Source: Caulochytrium protostelioides (lineage: Eukaryota; Chytridiomycota; Caulochytriomycetes; Caulochytriales; Caulochytriaceae). Taken from it: DNA of 64,000 nt. The stretch covers positions 1 through 64,000 of the forward strand of contig ML014172.1 of assembly GCA_003615045.1 (NCBI GenBank), read 5' to 3'. The position numbers and the translations under genes are program-made. Of this stretch, positions 37,020-48,400 are shown in pieces (the first letter of the stretch is position 1; each line of letters begins with the position of its first letter). The notes beneath the pieces are model-generated. The model saw only the letters and a program-made list of their open reading frames with translations, was not told where the DNA came from and searched no databases.

Positions 37020-40000
37020 ATGGCCGAGGAGGCTCCGGCCGCTTCGGCGGCGGCGGCGGCGGCAGCAACAGCAGCACCCGTGCCTGGAGCCGACGCGCCG
37101 AGAGTGCTCGAGACGGACGGACCCTTCGTCTCCGACATCCCCGCATCGCTCGCTGAGTCAGGGGATTCGACACAGTCATCGCAGACGGTCGCGGGACCCC
37201 TCGGGACGTCGCATCACGGCTCGCCCGAGCCCGAGTTTGACCGCGCGAGCCTGCACACGGTCCCGTCGTCGTCGCCGCCCGACGAGACCCGCCTGGACCT
37301 CGCGTCCCCGCAGATCCAGCACAACGTGATGCACCACCTCGTGCACCCCGAGGTCAGCGCCATCATGCCGCTGTCCATCTCGCGCGCCGACATCCAGAAC
37401 GTCGAGGACATCCTGCCGCCGCACCTGCGCACGGCCGAGGTCCTCACTGACGTGCTCGATGTGTTCGATGCCGATGCCGACCACTCGCCCTCCAACGCCG
37501 TCATGGTGAGCCCGACCGCGCCTAACCTCGTGCGGCGCCACGCCAACGCCGCCATGCTCCGCCGGGCCATGACCACGACCACGCCGACCTCCGCCCGCGT
37601 CGTCACCATCCAGGACGACGCGCGCTCCCACCATGAGCTCACCGTCGACACCCCGCACCACGCCGCCTCGACTCACAGCCATCCACATCACCGCCCGCTG
37701 CGGCTGCTGCCCATGTCGAAGCACCAGGTCGCGTCGATGGCATCGTCGGCGTCGTCGGCGTCGCTCCCGCGCAGCGATACGGGAGCCGGCAGTCTCGTCT
37801 CGCCCGTGGCCCGCCGGCGAACTCTGACGCACCCGCGACCGCCGTCGCTCGCGTCCCACAACGATGTGATGGACATCTTGCGTGAAGATAGCACCGAGAG
37901 CTGGTTCCAGCCGTGGACCTGGTATGTCTGGGCGCTCACCTTCTGGATCCCGACGCTTTTAATGGTCAAATGCGGTGGCATGAAGGACCCGCAGATCCAG
38001 CGCGCGTGGCGTGAGAAAGTCGCGCTCTGCCTCACGATCGCCGCAGCCATGGGCGGTGTCGGCATGGTCACCTACGGGCTCGAGGCCATCGTGTGTCCAC
38101 CCGACGCTCGCGTCCACATCCCCCACCAGACCGTCGCCAGCTACGCGAAGGCCAACGAGGGCGTCTTCCGCATCCACGGCAATATGTACGACCTGCGCAA
38201 GGTGCTGTACCACCACGCGGCGATCCCCGGCTTCAAAGAGGACCTGCTGACAGCCATGACGAGCTCCTATGGGTCGGACATCTCGGCCCTGTTCCCCATC
38301 CCGACGACGGCGTGCGACCGCGCGCTCAGCGGCTCCTACAAGATCACGTGCTCCACGTCGCGCATGGCGGCCAACTACTGCCATCGCTGGAGCGAGGTCG
38401 AGCCGCTCCTCCGCCCCATGCGCATCGGCGCCGTCTCGTACACGTGGGACGACGTCGCCCAGAGCAGCTCGCTGCTGGTCATTTCCAACCGCGTCGTCGA
38501 CATCCAGCCCTACCGTGACCTCAACACCACGCTTCTGGGCGCTTGGGTCGACACGACCATCAACCGGCACGTCGGCACCGACGCGAGCTACTCACTAAGC
38601 GGAACGCGCGCGCGCACCGACGCCGCACACTGTATGCAGGCCATCTGGACCGTCGGGCAGATCGACCGCGAAACCTACGGCTGCATGTTCAGCGAGATCA
38701 TCATCTGGGTGTCGATCATCGTCATTCTCGGCGTGCTCCTGGTCCGCTTTTTCCTGGCCGTCTACTTCCAGTGGTTCCTCGGCTGGCAGCTCGGCAAACT
38801 TCAGCAGAACCGCCAGCTCGTACGACCGCGCCGGCGCCGCGAGATCCTCAGTGGAATCGGCATGCCCTACCCCAACATGTGGCCCACCGTCGGCGCTCCG
38901 GCGATCGCGGACGATGGCACCACGACGGATGCGACGGCCGAAACCTCTATGTTAGCGCATGCCAGCGCGAATGCCAGCTCGAACTCCGCGAATACGACCG
39001 CCTTGTCCTCGGACACCTCCGGGACCACGGCGACTGCCCAGACCGGCGGATCGTCACAGACGGCGACGGCGTCAACCACGTCCGGCCCAGCCCCGCCGAC
39101 CTTCATCGGCACGGTACCCCACTCGACGCCGGGGCTGGTGGCGATGGGCAAAGGCATGATGCGCGCTAATTCGACTGCGACGACCCGGTCGCGCCGCTTA
39201 CAGCGCGGCGGCACCGTGCACTCTGCAATCGTGCCCGGGCAGATCGGCGCTTCGAGCTACACGGACGAGCGGCATGTCATCATGGCCGTCACGGCTTACA
39301 GCGAAGGCGAAGCCGCGCTGCGCCCCACGCTCGATTCGCTCGCCACGACCAGTTTCGCGGATGACTACAAGCTGCTGTTTATCATTGCTGACGGGATGGT
39401 GACGGGCTCTGGGGAGACGCGGTCGACGCCGGAGATTCTGCTGTCGATGATCGAGCTGGACGAAAACTGGAGCTCGGCGCCGATCCCGATGCCGTACCTG
39501 GCGGTTGCCGAAGGTGCAGCACGCGAAAACATGGCCAAGGTCTATGTTGGCTGGTACAGCGCGGGCGAGCACAGCGTGCCGACGATCGTTGTTGTGAAAT
39601 GCGGAACGCCTGTCGAGGCCCGCGATTCCGCCAAGCCGGGGAACCGCGGCAAGCGCGACTCGCAGCTGATTTTGATGAACTGGCTGTCGGGCATCGTTTC
39701 TAACAAGGAGCTGTGTCCGCTCGAGTATGACTTGTGCCAGAAGGTGCAGTACCTGCTGGGCGTCACACCCGACAAGCTTGAGTTTGTGCTCGCCGTTGAT
39801 GCCGACACCGCCGTCGATCCCGACAGCTTGCCTCGAATGGTCGCTAGTATGGTGCTGGATCCCGCGGTCATTGGCCTATGTGGCGAAACGCGCATCGCCA
39901 ACAAGCGTGAGAGCTGGGTGACGGCCATCCAAGTGTTCGAGTATTACCTCTCGCAGAACCTGAGTAAAGCGTTCGAGAGCGTATTTGGTAACGTCACGTG

Positions 40001-40988
40001 CTTGCCGGGCTGCTTCTGCATGTGGCGCATCTATGCACGTCGCGAGGACGGCGCCGCTATCCCGATCCTATGCCATCCGGACATCGTGTCCACCTACGCG
40101 CGCACCCGCGTCAACACCCTCCACAAAAAGAACCTCTTTATGCTCGGCGAAGATCGGTTCCTGACGACCTTGCTACTCAGCACCTTCCCACGTCGAAAGC
40201 TCATCTACGTGCCCCGTGCCTTCTGCGAAACCCACGTGCCCTCTGAACTACGCGTGCTCATGTCGCAGCGCCGCCGCTGGATCAACTCCACGTTCCACAA
40301 CCTGATGGAGCTGCTGCTCGTCCGTAACCTCTGCGGCACCTTCTGCTTCAGTATGCAGGGTGTCATCCTGCTGGAACTCATCAGCACGGCCGTGCTGCCC
40401 GCCGCAATCGCCTTCTTTATCCTGTTGGTGGTCATGTCCATCACGGGTGCCGTCGTGCCCGTCCTCCCGATCATCATGCTGGCGGGCGTGCTCGGCCTCC
40501 CAGCGTTCCTCATCGTACTGACCACCCGCCAGCGCGCTTACCTAGGCTGGATGGTGATCTACCTCATGTCGATCCCGGTCTGGAACATGCTGCTGCCGCT
40601 GTACGCCTTCTGGCATTTCGACGACTTCACGTGGGGATCGACGCGCAAGCTGCAGAGCGACGCCGACGGCGCCCACGGCGCAGCAGCGGAAGCGCACGCC
40701 GCGTTGGGGGCTGCGTCAACCGACGACTTGGACGCCGCGACGCAGGCGGCCGAGAAACGCGTTCGCTTCCGGCGTTACCATGCCTGGGAGCTCGAACGCC
40801 GCGAGCTCGTGCTTGACGCGCTGCTGCGGAGCCGGCAGGTACAGAACAAGATGGACGGCGGCGTCGGGGTCGCGAGACCGATAGAGACGAGCGGGCAGGA
40901 AGCCGCAGGCGCAGCTGTCGTGACGGCCCAGGAGCCTCCGGCACGCGGGTCGCTCGACTCGTCGACAGCCAGCGATGCCACGTGCTAG
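37020..40988 (+). CDS. Chitin synthase, division 2, class IV-like
   Basis: A 1322-residue processive GT2 membrane enzyme that makes chitin from UDP-GlcNAc and extrudes it across the plasma membrane. Residues 1-290 are a disordered cytosolic region. Membrane segments lie near 295-320 (WYVWALTFWIPTLLMV) and 335-355. A cytochrome b5-like lumenal part follows (HIPHQTVASYAKANEGVFRI, YDLRKVLYHHA), then a strong pair at about 562-592 (EIIIWVSIIVILGVLLVRFF). The catalytic domain has VTAYSEGEAALRPTLDSLA, the DAD metal site at 927 (LAVDADTAVDP), GCFCMWRIYA, the catalytic EDRFLTTLL at 1044 and QRRRWINSTFHNLMELL at 1083 (Q/RRRW). At least five C-terminal membrane helices follow. No myosin motor is present, so class IV (Chs3-like) fits better than V or VII. 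The region between the second membrane pair and the catalytic core is Thr/Ser/Ala-rich. Confidence 0.97.
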   Translation: MAEEAPAASAAAAAAATAAPVPGADAPRVLETDGPFVSDIPASLAESGDSTQSSQTVAGPLGTSHHGSPEPEFDRASLHTVPSSSPPDETRLDLASPQIQHNVMHHLVHPEVSAIMPLSISRADIQNVEDILPPHLRTAEVLTDVLDVFDADADHSPSNAVMVSPTAPNLVRRHANAAMLRRAMTTTTPTSARVVTIQDDARSHHELTVDTPHHAASTHSHPHHRPLRLLPMSKHQVASMASSASSASLPRSDTGAGSLVSPVARRRTLTHPRPPSLASHNDVMDILREDSTESWFQPWTWYVWALTFWIPTLLMVKCGGMKDPQIQRAWREKVALCLTIAAAMGGVGMVTYGLEAIVCPPDARVHIPHQTVASYAKANEGVFRIHGNMYDLRKVLYHHAAIPGFKEDLLTAMTSSYGSDISALFPIPTTACDRALSGSYKITCSTSRMAANYCHRWSEVEPLLRPMRIGAVSYTWDDVAQSSSLLVISNRVVDIQPYRDLNTTLLGAWVDTTINRHVGTDASYSLSGTRARTDAAHCMQAIWTVGQIDRETYGCMFSEIIIWVSIIVILGVLLVRFFLAVYFQWFLGWQLGKLQQNRQLVRPRRRREILSGIGMPYPNMWPTVGAPAIADDGTTTDATAETSMLAHASANASSNSANTTALSSDTSGTTATAQTGGSSQTATASTTSGPAPPTFIGTVPHSTPGLVAMGKGMMRANSTATTRSRRLQRGGTVHSAIVPGQIGASSYTDERHVIMAVTAYSEGEAALRPTLDSLATTSFADDYKLLFIIADGMVTGSGETRSTPEILLSMIELDENWSSAPIPMPYLAVAEGAARENMAKVYVGWYSAGEHSVPTIVVVKCGTPVEARDSAKPGNRGKRDSQLILMNWLSGIVSNKELCPLEYDLCQKVQYLLGVTPDKLEFVLAVDADTAVDPDSLPRMVASMVLDPAVIGLCGETRIANKRESWVTAIQVFEYYLSQNLSKAFESVFGNVTCLPGCFCMWRIYARREDGAAIPILCHPDIVSTYARTRVNTLHKKNLFMLGEDRFLTTLLLSTFPRRKLIYVPRAFCETHVPSELRVLMSQRRRWINSTFHNLMELLLVRNLCGTFCFSMQGVILLELISTAVLPAAIAFFILLVVMSITGAVVPVLPIIMLAGVLGLPAFLIVLTTRQRAYLGWMVIYLMSIPVWNMLLPLYAFWHFDDFTWGSTRKLQSDADGAHGAAAEAHAALGAASTDDLDAATQAAEKRVRFRRYHAWELERRELVLDALLRSRQVQNKMDGGVGVARPIETSGQEAAGAAVVTAQEPPARGSLDSSTASDATC

Positions 40989-41228
40989 ACCACGCGACCT
41001 TGCATCGGCGACGTGGTCACCGTCGCCGATAAAGGGGCAGCCGATGGAGCCCTACGACACGATCTCTCTTATGCGTGTGCGTGTGTTTCTGTCACCCCTC
41101 CTGCTGTCATGGTGGCCTTAGCCACGCTTCCAAACTCTCGCATGGTTTTCATCCGATATCCGCATACACGTCTAAACCCATTTTTATCATCAGAGCGTTG
41201 GTGTGCGCATAAACGCGCATTCAAGGAA
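40989..41228. terminator. Spacer between convergent chitin synthase and SEC1
   Basis: 240 bases separate the two stops. The second half (CATTTTTATCATCAG and nearby) is AT-richer than the genes. No canonical AATAAA was found, so 3'-end function is inferred from position only. Confidence 0.4.
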
Positions 41229-43367
41229 TCACCGTTTCTTAAGAAAGTTCAGGAGCTTCTTGCCGCCGCCCGTGGCGCCTTCTCCGTCGCGTTGAGGCTC
41301 ACTCTCGCTCAGTTTTGGGAACGCATTGCCGGTCGGAGTCAACACACTGACGGGCTTCGTCAGGACGTGCTCGTCGCTGTGCGCTTCCTTGAGGACATTC
41401 ATCCACTGCGTTGGGTTGTAGATGGCCGTCGAGCCGATCAGGATATCGCGGCGGTGCTCGGTGGCGAGCTCGTAGACAGAGCGCATCTCCGAGAAAGTCA
41501 TACCGCCAATAACAAACAGAATGATCCGCGGGCCGCGCTTGCGATCATCGTCGTTGTCGCCACTCGCAGCATGGGCACCCGTCCCAGCGCCACCGTTCGC
41601 GCCCGGTTCTTTGCCTGCGGCGCCCCGCTTGGACCACGTGGCCCTGGTGGTCCGCAGGGACAGGGGCGGGTTGTTCGGTGGGATCACGAGCCCATGCGGC
41701 GTCTTCTCTCTGGTTTTGCCACCCGTGGCCGCGAATCCTTCCGACTGCGGTGGCTCTTTGACCCATGGAAACAGCTTCGCCTCGACGCGGTTGTGAATTT
41801 GGTCCTCCAGCAAAAGCTTGATGAGGGGCTTGTACCGGCTCAGGTCATACGGCAGCTCGCCTGCTTTGGGCTTGCGGCTCTTCTTGGCCTGCTTGTTGCC
41901 CCAGTAGTGATATGGCCCCCGATTTTTTTTGCTGTCGTTCGACGGAATAAGACGCAGACCAAAGAGCGCGAGGTTCGTGATGGCTTGGGCGTCGGCGGTG
42001 GGAATTTTGGCCGCTTCCAGCAGCTTGCGGCGGTCCATGTCCTGGATCCCCTCTTGTGCAATGATGTACAGAATGAGCAGCCGGGTCTTGTCGGTATTGG
42101 AGACCTTTGAATCGGCCAAAGCCGGAACGATCTCGTTCAGAATGTTCTTGAGGGAGCGGCCGTCGACGGTTTCGCCGGTCGCGAGGTCCTGCTCCACGCC
42201 GGCGACGAGATCGAGCTTGCGCGACTCGAACTCACTCTTGCACTGACCACAGATGTTGATGTGGACCGCGAACCGCTGCTTCATTTCCTGGAACTGCGGC
42301 AGATGGGCAAGCGTGTCCTTCATGGCCATGATGCCCTCGATCCCCGCCGTCGGCGACTGCCCGCTGAGCGCATTCGAGGCCGCCTTGTTCTCGCTGAGAA
42401 ACCGCTGGAACATGTCCGAGATATAGTCCACTGCCTCGACGAAGTGCCAGTGCCGGATTAGCACCCAGATGGCGTCGCTCTCGTCGAGGGTCGCGGTCTG
42501 TTGCTGCGAGGGCGAGGTCGGCGTCCCGGGCCCCAACGCGGCCACGGTCGTGCCGTCATCGTCGGTGCTGCAGATGTACCGGCCGTCCTGGAACGGCAGC
42601 AGATCATTGGCCATCGCCTGGTACGTAAACTCGTGCAGCAGCGGCGCCATCATGTCGAAGGTGCGGTCGACAATCAGTAGCACGGCCGGCGGGTAAGGTG
42701 ACGGCGGCGGGAAGTCTTTGTCGACGCGCGAAAGGTTGTCCAGCTCGTTCTGGACGCGGAAGGCGAGGAGCGAGGACAGCGTGTCCTCCTGGTAGACGCC
42801 CTGCGGCGTGGCCGCGTGGTATCGAATGTGCGGGAGCTCACCGAGACTCGCGCAGAGCGATGTGATCTTGCGCGTCATCGAGTCAATCTCGGCTTCCCGC
42901 CGCACCGGCGCCGACGGGCGGAACAACTGGAACACGGCCATCGGGTTATCCAAGTGAAACACGCGCGGCTCAAAGGGCACAAAGTCAGCATTGACCTCCT
43001 TGACGGCTTTCAGCACGCCCGCAGGAATACCCTTGCGGAGCTGGTCGAACAAGTCGTCCGACAGCGTGTTCGTAAAGAAGCAGTGGGCCGCCGCATACAT
43101 GCGTCGCTCGGGGGCGAAATCGCCCGTGATACGCGTGATGTTGTCCGCGATCGGGCTCACGAAGTAGATCGCTTCTTTTTGCGAGAAGGTCTGCCGCTTC
43201 TTGCCAAATGTCTCGATCAACGTGACATTTTCATCCAGCACTTCGGACAGCTTGAGGCAGCTGTTGACGATGCGCAGCGCGACCTCGTCCAAGATCAGAA
43301 TTTTCCATCCTCCTGGGGGCTTGACTGAGCGGATCATATCAATGAGGATTTCTGAACACATTACCAT
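41229..43367 (-). CDS. SEC1: Sec1/Munc18 (SM) protein for exocytic SNARE assembly
   Basis: A 712-residue SM protein. It begins with SEILIDMIRSVKPPGGWKIL then ILDEVALRIVNSCLKLSEVL, the SM domain 1 signature, and continues with VTLIETFGKKRQ, AIYFVSPIADNI, YAAAHCFFTNTLSDDLFDQL, and LLIVDRTFDMMAPLLHEFTY in domain 3a. The C-terminal part has PRIILFVIGGMTFSEMRSVY, typical of Sec1/Vps33/Munc18. It clamps plasma-membrane SNAREs during vesicle fusion. An insert with Gly/Ala/Asp lies near residues 590-620. The start is uncertain. The ATG at 43367 gives MVMCSEILID. Alternatively a short upstream exon (43417-43405) and a 53-base GTATGG...TTCAG intron (43404-43352) would give MHMVEILID. Both leave the domain intact. 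Convergent with chitin synthase, 240 bases apart. Confidence 0.93.
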   Translation of the reverse strand: MVMCSEILIDMIRSVKPPGGWKILILDEVALRIVNSCLKLSEVLDENVTLIETFGKKRQTFSQKEAIYFVSPIADNITRITGDFAPERRMYAAAHCFFTNTLSDDLFDQLRKGIPAGVLKAVKEVNADFVPFEPRVFHLDNPMAVFQLFRPSAPVRREAEIDSMTRKITSLCASLGELPHIRYHAATPQGVYQEDTLSSLLAFRVQNELDNLSRVDKDFPPPSPYPPAVLLIVDRTFDMMAPLLHEFTYQAMANDLLPFQDGRYICSTDDDGTTVAALGPGTPTSPSQQQTATLDESDAIWVLIRHWHFVEAVDYISDMFQRFLSENKAASNALSGQSPTAGIEGIMAMKDTLAHLPQFQEMKQRFAVHINICGQCKSEFESRKLDLVAGVEQDLATGETVDGRSLKNILNEIVPALADSKVSNTDKTRLLILYIIAQEGIQDMDRRKLLEAAKIPTADAQAITNLALFGLRLIPSNDSKKNRGPYHYWGNKQAKKSRKPKAGELPYDLSRYKPLIKLLLEDQIHNRVEAKLFPWVKEPPQSEGFAATGGKTREKTPHGLVIPPNNPPLSLRTTRATWSKRGAAGKEPGANGGAGTGAHAASGDNDDDRKRGPRIILFVIGGMTFSEMRSVYELATEHRRDILIGSTAIYNPTQWMNVLKEAHSDEHVLTKPVSVLTPTGNAFPKLSESEPQRDGEGATGGGKKLLNFLKKR

Positions 43368-45423
43368 CAAAAATCAGATCCAACAGCACCCACAGCATCC
43401 ATACCAACCATATGCATACCAGCAGCACGTGAGTGACGGATGCCATTAAAAGAGTGGATCCCGGCGCGCCGTCAACAAAGAAAGGCGGCCACCCCCGTCT
43501 CGACACTGCTGGCTTCGCGGATCATCCAGCTTGCGTTCTCCTCTTGTTTGTTGCGAGGAAAGACTTACTCTTCCTCACCATTTCCTTGAGATTCGTCATG
43601 ATGGCAGCGCTCGCCGGGCTTAAGGGGGGGTACTCAAGCACAGGCGAGCACCGTCACGCGTCACGCGCACCGGCGAGCCGGGAAACCGTCAGCGAACGCG
43701 CGTCGAGCCGAGATGACGTGATGTAAGTCGCGTCGTGCTACGCCAGGACGAAGCGATCAAGCAGTGGTTGCAGGTGGTAGGCGACGATGAGGGGTATCAA
43801 CGAATGTGCTGATCGCTTCGATGGCCGTGCCACCTGCGACACGGCATGCGATCTTCGCGTGACAACCAGCGACGTAGACCGTATGCCGCCGACATTCGCC
43901 TTGTTCCCACTTCGTGTCGAGCAGGAAGCCGGATATGCTGACCGTGGCCTCACAGCTCAGAGCGCGTAGCTCACTGCTCGCTGCTCACTGCCCACTGCTT
44001 CCTGGGGCCTCTAACCACCCTCCGATCGCCCCGATCTGGCCGCGGCCGCGTACCGCCCCCAGCCGCGCGTCCGGGCGCCGCGCCACACGACGCCACACGG
44101 GACCGACGTGGCCATCGCACCCTCGCTCGTATGGCCGCGCGGTGTGGCGATGCGTGGCGCCGATCCTTGATGAAACGCGGCCAAACTCCGACATCCCGCT
44201 CAGACCACGCTGTGAAACAAAGGAAAATAAGATAAAATGAAATAAAATAAAATAACAACGAAGCGAAACGTGGGACATGCAGACGCTTCCTTGCTTGGAG
44301 TCGTGACGCCAACGCAGTCCCTCTTTCTTGCCGTGATGCGTATTAGCCTCTGATCCCCCCTGGGTCTCGCGCACAAGACCAACATCAACAACCGAAAGCA
44401 TGTCTTCAAAGAGGGCGCAACTAGTGGATTTTTGCCAATTCGTCAACACCGTTAGCCGCGTGCCGATCTGGCATTGAGCACAGATATCGTCGCAAAAAAA
44501 AACGGCGTGTGCCGATCCCGGCGACCCTACCAGGGGAATAAAACGCATGCGCACAAATATTGTTGGAGGGAAATGGCGTGGACGTCTCAATGACAAGATG
44601 ATTGGCGCTTTTCACAATGAGGTTGCGTCGGCCGACCTCACCTGCTCAGAGCCTAAAATCAGCGGCATTGTACACGGACTGGGCTGCGCTCGGCAATGTC
44701 ATCGGTTTCTGACAGTTTTTGCGGGCATGAAAGTGACACATCGCATTGGCTACATCGGCCCATAACGGCGCGAGGCCGACTCAGTCTCGCCTTCTCGGGT
44801 CAGAATCGACAGCGCATGTGCCAGGGAGTGATGCCCGTGTTTTAAATGAGCGGAATACACCCTGTTGCCTATAGCCCGTAGCCTGTGCACCATCTCCGTG
44901 AAGATGTGATGGAGTTAACCCAGGCAATTGCATGACCCATCATACGGCGTGAGACGCTATACGAATACGGAGCATAACGCTCTTGCAGAAAACCCCGTTC
45001 CAGCTGTCTCCATAGGTACCCATCAATAACGCTTGTCGTCCAACCATATCCGGTGCGTGTGCAGCTTCCGGCACACCCATGCCCTTGGGGTCTGCGCATC
45101 TTCGACTTTATCTGTTGTCGTCGCATCCCTGATTTGTCATTATTATTTTGTATATCCCACGCCGAGCCTGTCCCGATCCACTTAGCCCTGACTTCTGTTT
45201 GTTGCGCTCTCCAGCCTTGGCGTCTTCTGCTTATACCATCGCGACAGCCGCAGTGGTGGGTGTCGATTCTACCGCCACCATTCAGCGCGATCTCGTCGGA
45301 CGCGCCGGCCTGCCGGTGGGACGCTGAAGTCCCTGCCTCGTTCTGCCGCCCGGCTCGAACCTGCGCTCGCCTACACGCCAGACGCTCCACTGTCTCCTCT
45401 GAAGCTGTTTCTGAAGCGCCGCC
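43368..45423. other. Divergent intergenic region, AT-richer, no supported gene
   Basis: Head-to-head spacer of 2 kb. It includes an A-rich AAAAT-type repeat at 44223-44256 and a relatively AT-rich tract through 44820-45180. Open frames are short and lack domains. The final 150 bases are presumably the leader of the giant gene. Confidence 0.45.
44223..44256. repeat. AAAAT-type A-rich repeat
   Basis: Impure AAAATA/ATAAA units. It could be a decayed poly-A tail of a retroposed sequence, but no body is recognisable. Confidence 0.75.
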
Positions 45424-48400
45424 ATGCATCCGGAGCTGCCGACGGTCGTGACGGGCCTCACTGCGCCGTCCGCGCTGGGCTCGCCGACGGGATCGCCGCG
45501 CTGCGCCAGCGCTCACGTCGACGCCCCGGCCTCGGCGCCCTTCTCGGCGGCGTCGGTCTCCCGACACCCTCTCCAGGACGGCCAGCCCGTGTTCCCCTCG
45601 GAAGCGTATCCGCACGACCTGATGAGCGACCACGACCGCGACCACGCGGCCCGCGACGTCCATCACGCGGCCGACGGCTCGCCCGCTTCGAATGCATCGA
45701 TGCCGCTACCGTCCTCCGTTTCGTCGCTGTCCTCGATGGCTTCGGACGTGTCGGTCGATGCCCTCGGGTCACCAGACTCCGACGTGTCGCCCTCGATGGC
45801 CCCTGCGCGGCACTTGAGCGCCCTGCTGGCTTCACGGGATGACGGTGACCAGCACGGCGATGGCGCCGCTCTTGACGGTCACGATGAACCGGCGGCGGCG
45901 GTGTCGCACGTGACGCCGACACCGTCCGGCGTCAAACCTGCATATCCGTCTGCAGCGTACCACAGCAACGCCGAAGACGACGACGACGACGACGGCAATG
46001 CACCAGCCGATGATGCGGATCATGGCGAACTGTCTATGCCGTCGGCCGCCGATCCGCTGGATGACCTGCTGGATGCGGTGGATATGGGAGTCGATCCTAC
46101 GGCAGTCATGCCGGTGCCGATGCCCGCGGACGACCTTCATGACTCGGAGACCAACGCCGGCTTTTCCGCTGACGCTGACGCTGACGCCGACGCTGAGCCA
46201 ACTGAAGCGCCGGAAGGCATGCGAGCCTCTCGTGATTCGACCGAATCGTTCCACCTCGTCGACTCGCGGGATGCCGCTGCGCCCCTCTCCCAGGAGCCTG
46301 GTCTCGCCGATGTCCTCGCGGCGCCGCCTCGTCCGCAAGCGGACGGTCACGCCGATGCACTCGGCGGGCTGAGCCACGCAACGTCGGAGGAGACGGCGGG
46401 CGCTCCGTCACACGAGCCGTCGGATGACATGGCCGCGTTCTACGATGCGCCGCCGCATTCAGCCGACCGAGAACTCGTGACGATGCCGTGTCCCTCCGAC
46501 CGTGAGTATGACGACGTGTCCGATGCATGCGACAACGTGGCCGACGCATGCGATGACCCGCCGAAAGCTGCGCAGTCAGAGCCGTTGGAATTCCACGCGG
46601 AAGCCGTCTCACCTTCTCTCCACGATCATTACGAGGCGACGGCCGACGATCATGACGATGTACACAAGACCGAGTCGCCCGTGACGCCCGGTGACGTTTT
46701 TAACCTCGATGCATATGGTCTCGATGCCACCGACGACGATGCCGTGCATGACACTGCTGACGCCTCGTACATCTTTCCCGAGGTTGAGGCTGATGCCGAC
46801 GCTGGCCGGCGATATGAGGCGTGTGCGAACGGCCTGTCGCCCGAGCAAAATCAAGATGATCACGCGTACAACAATGAACCCCTGTATGGTCGTGACGACG
46901 AGGCTGTGGAAGCGATGCCCGCGCTTGATGCTGACCCGGAGTCGATCGAAGGGATGGGCTTCTACGCCGATGAGGTCGAGTCGAATCCGTCTGCTGACGT
47001 GCCGGTGCCGGCGGATGAGGACGAGCCGGCATCCAGCCCTGAGCTAGCGTACGACGATAGATCAGCATACGACGACGAGCCAGCATCCGACGATGGGCCG
47101 GTCTACGACGACGACCCTGTCTTCGATGGCGAATCGGCATACCCGGCTGAAAGGATGATGCCTATGGCACACGAGGGCGAGAACCCTGCCGATCAACCGG
47201 AAAACGTCGACGCAAGTGACGTGGTCGAACAGGCCGCGTCGCTCCCTTCAGCGGTTTCGGGGGAGCCGTCGCTCTCCTCGAACGAACTCGCCGCGGATGA
47301 CGAGGATGCTCTCCAGCGAGCTCTGGCCACGGAGACGGTCGTGTCCGCTGATTTGGTCGAGACGATGGACCTGACGGAAGGTGACGCTGGCCATCACGCT
47401 AATAGAGTGATCCAAACACCTGCGGACACCCACGCTGAGCCGCATGTCGCTGAGACAGACCTTGATACCGAGAACGATGCGTTTACCCAACACGTCGAAC
47501 GGGATACGTATACAGAAACGGCCGCGATGGATATGGATGCAGAGCAGATCGCGATGGATGTGTCAGCGCAGCCATCGGAGACGATCAACGCCTCGGAGGC
47601 TCGGTCGCCTGAAGGGGCAGTTCCCGGCGAGGCTGACTCATCTGCGGAATCGCCCATGGGCATGCGCGATGCACCGTCTGCCGCCGAGGTCAGCGCCGAG
47701 GAAGCGGCTTCGCCGCGTGAAGCGGAAGGTTTGTCGCCGCTCATGTCGACAAGCAGCTCATCAGAGACGGATCTGCCGGAGACCATTGAAGACACACCGC
47801 TGCCGAGCCACCCAGAGGACGGGTGTGATGCTGCGCGGGCACATGAGATGGTCTCGGACGCATCCATCGCGCATCAGGTCTCCATTCCTTTGGAATCCGC
47901 GTCTATGGAAGCGGCTTCAGAGGAAGCCGTGCTGATGGACGACGAGTCTAAGCCGTTGAACAAAACTCCGATTGAAGCACTGGCTCTCGAGCCTGCGCTG
48001 CCCGTGGAAGAGACCGTCAACGAGCCGGTGGTTGAGCTGGTCGTTGAGCCGACCTCGCCGTCTGACGTCGGCGCGTCCGACCACTGCCCGGTAGAGACCC
48101 TGGCGCTGGCTGGACCGACGGCAGAGGCCGAAGCGCCGGCGTCGCCTGCGCCGCGAGATGGTCACGTGATGGACGTGATGCCTCCGGGGACGCCCGCTTC
48201 ACCCGCGACCAACGAAGGCGCAATGCTGCCGCTCGTTACGGTAACGGCGGCGATGCCGCCGGTATCTGCTTTGTCCGCTGTGTCGGCCATCTCCGCGCCT
48301 TTGACGGGCCCGCGGGCCGATACTGACGACGTCGAGCCGCACGATACCACGAGGGCTGCCGTGGACGCGACAGATGGATGGGAAGCGTCCGGACCCGCGA

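Noticed and set aside
44223-44256. A-rich tract considered as a SINE or LINE tail
   Set aside because: No promoter boxes, no element body and no flanking duplication could be seen.
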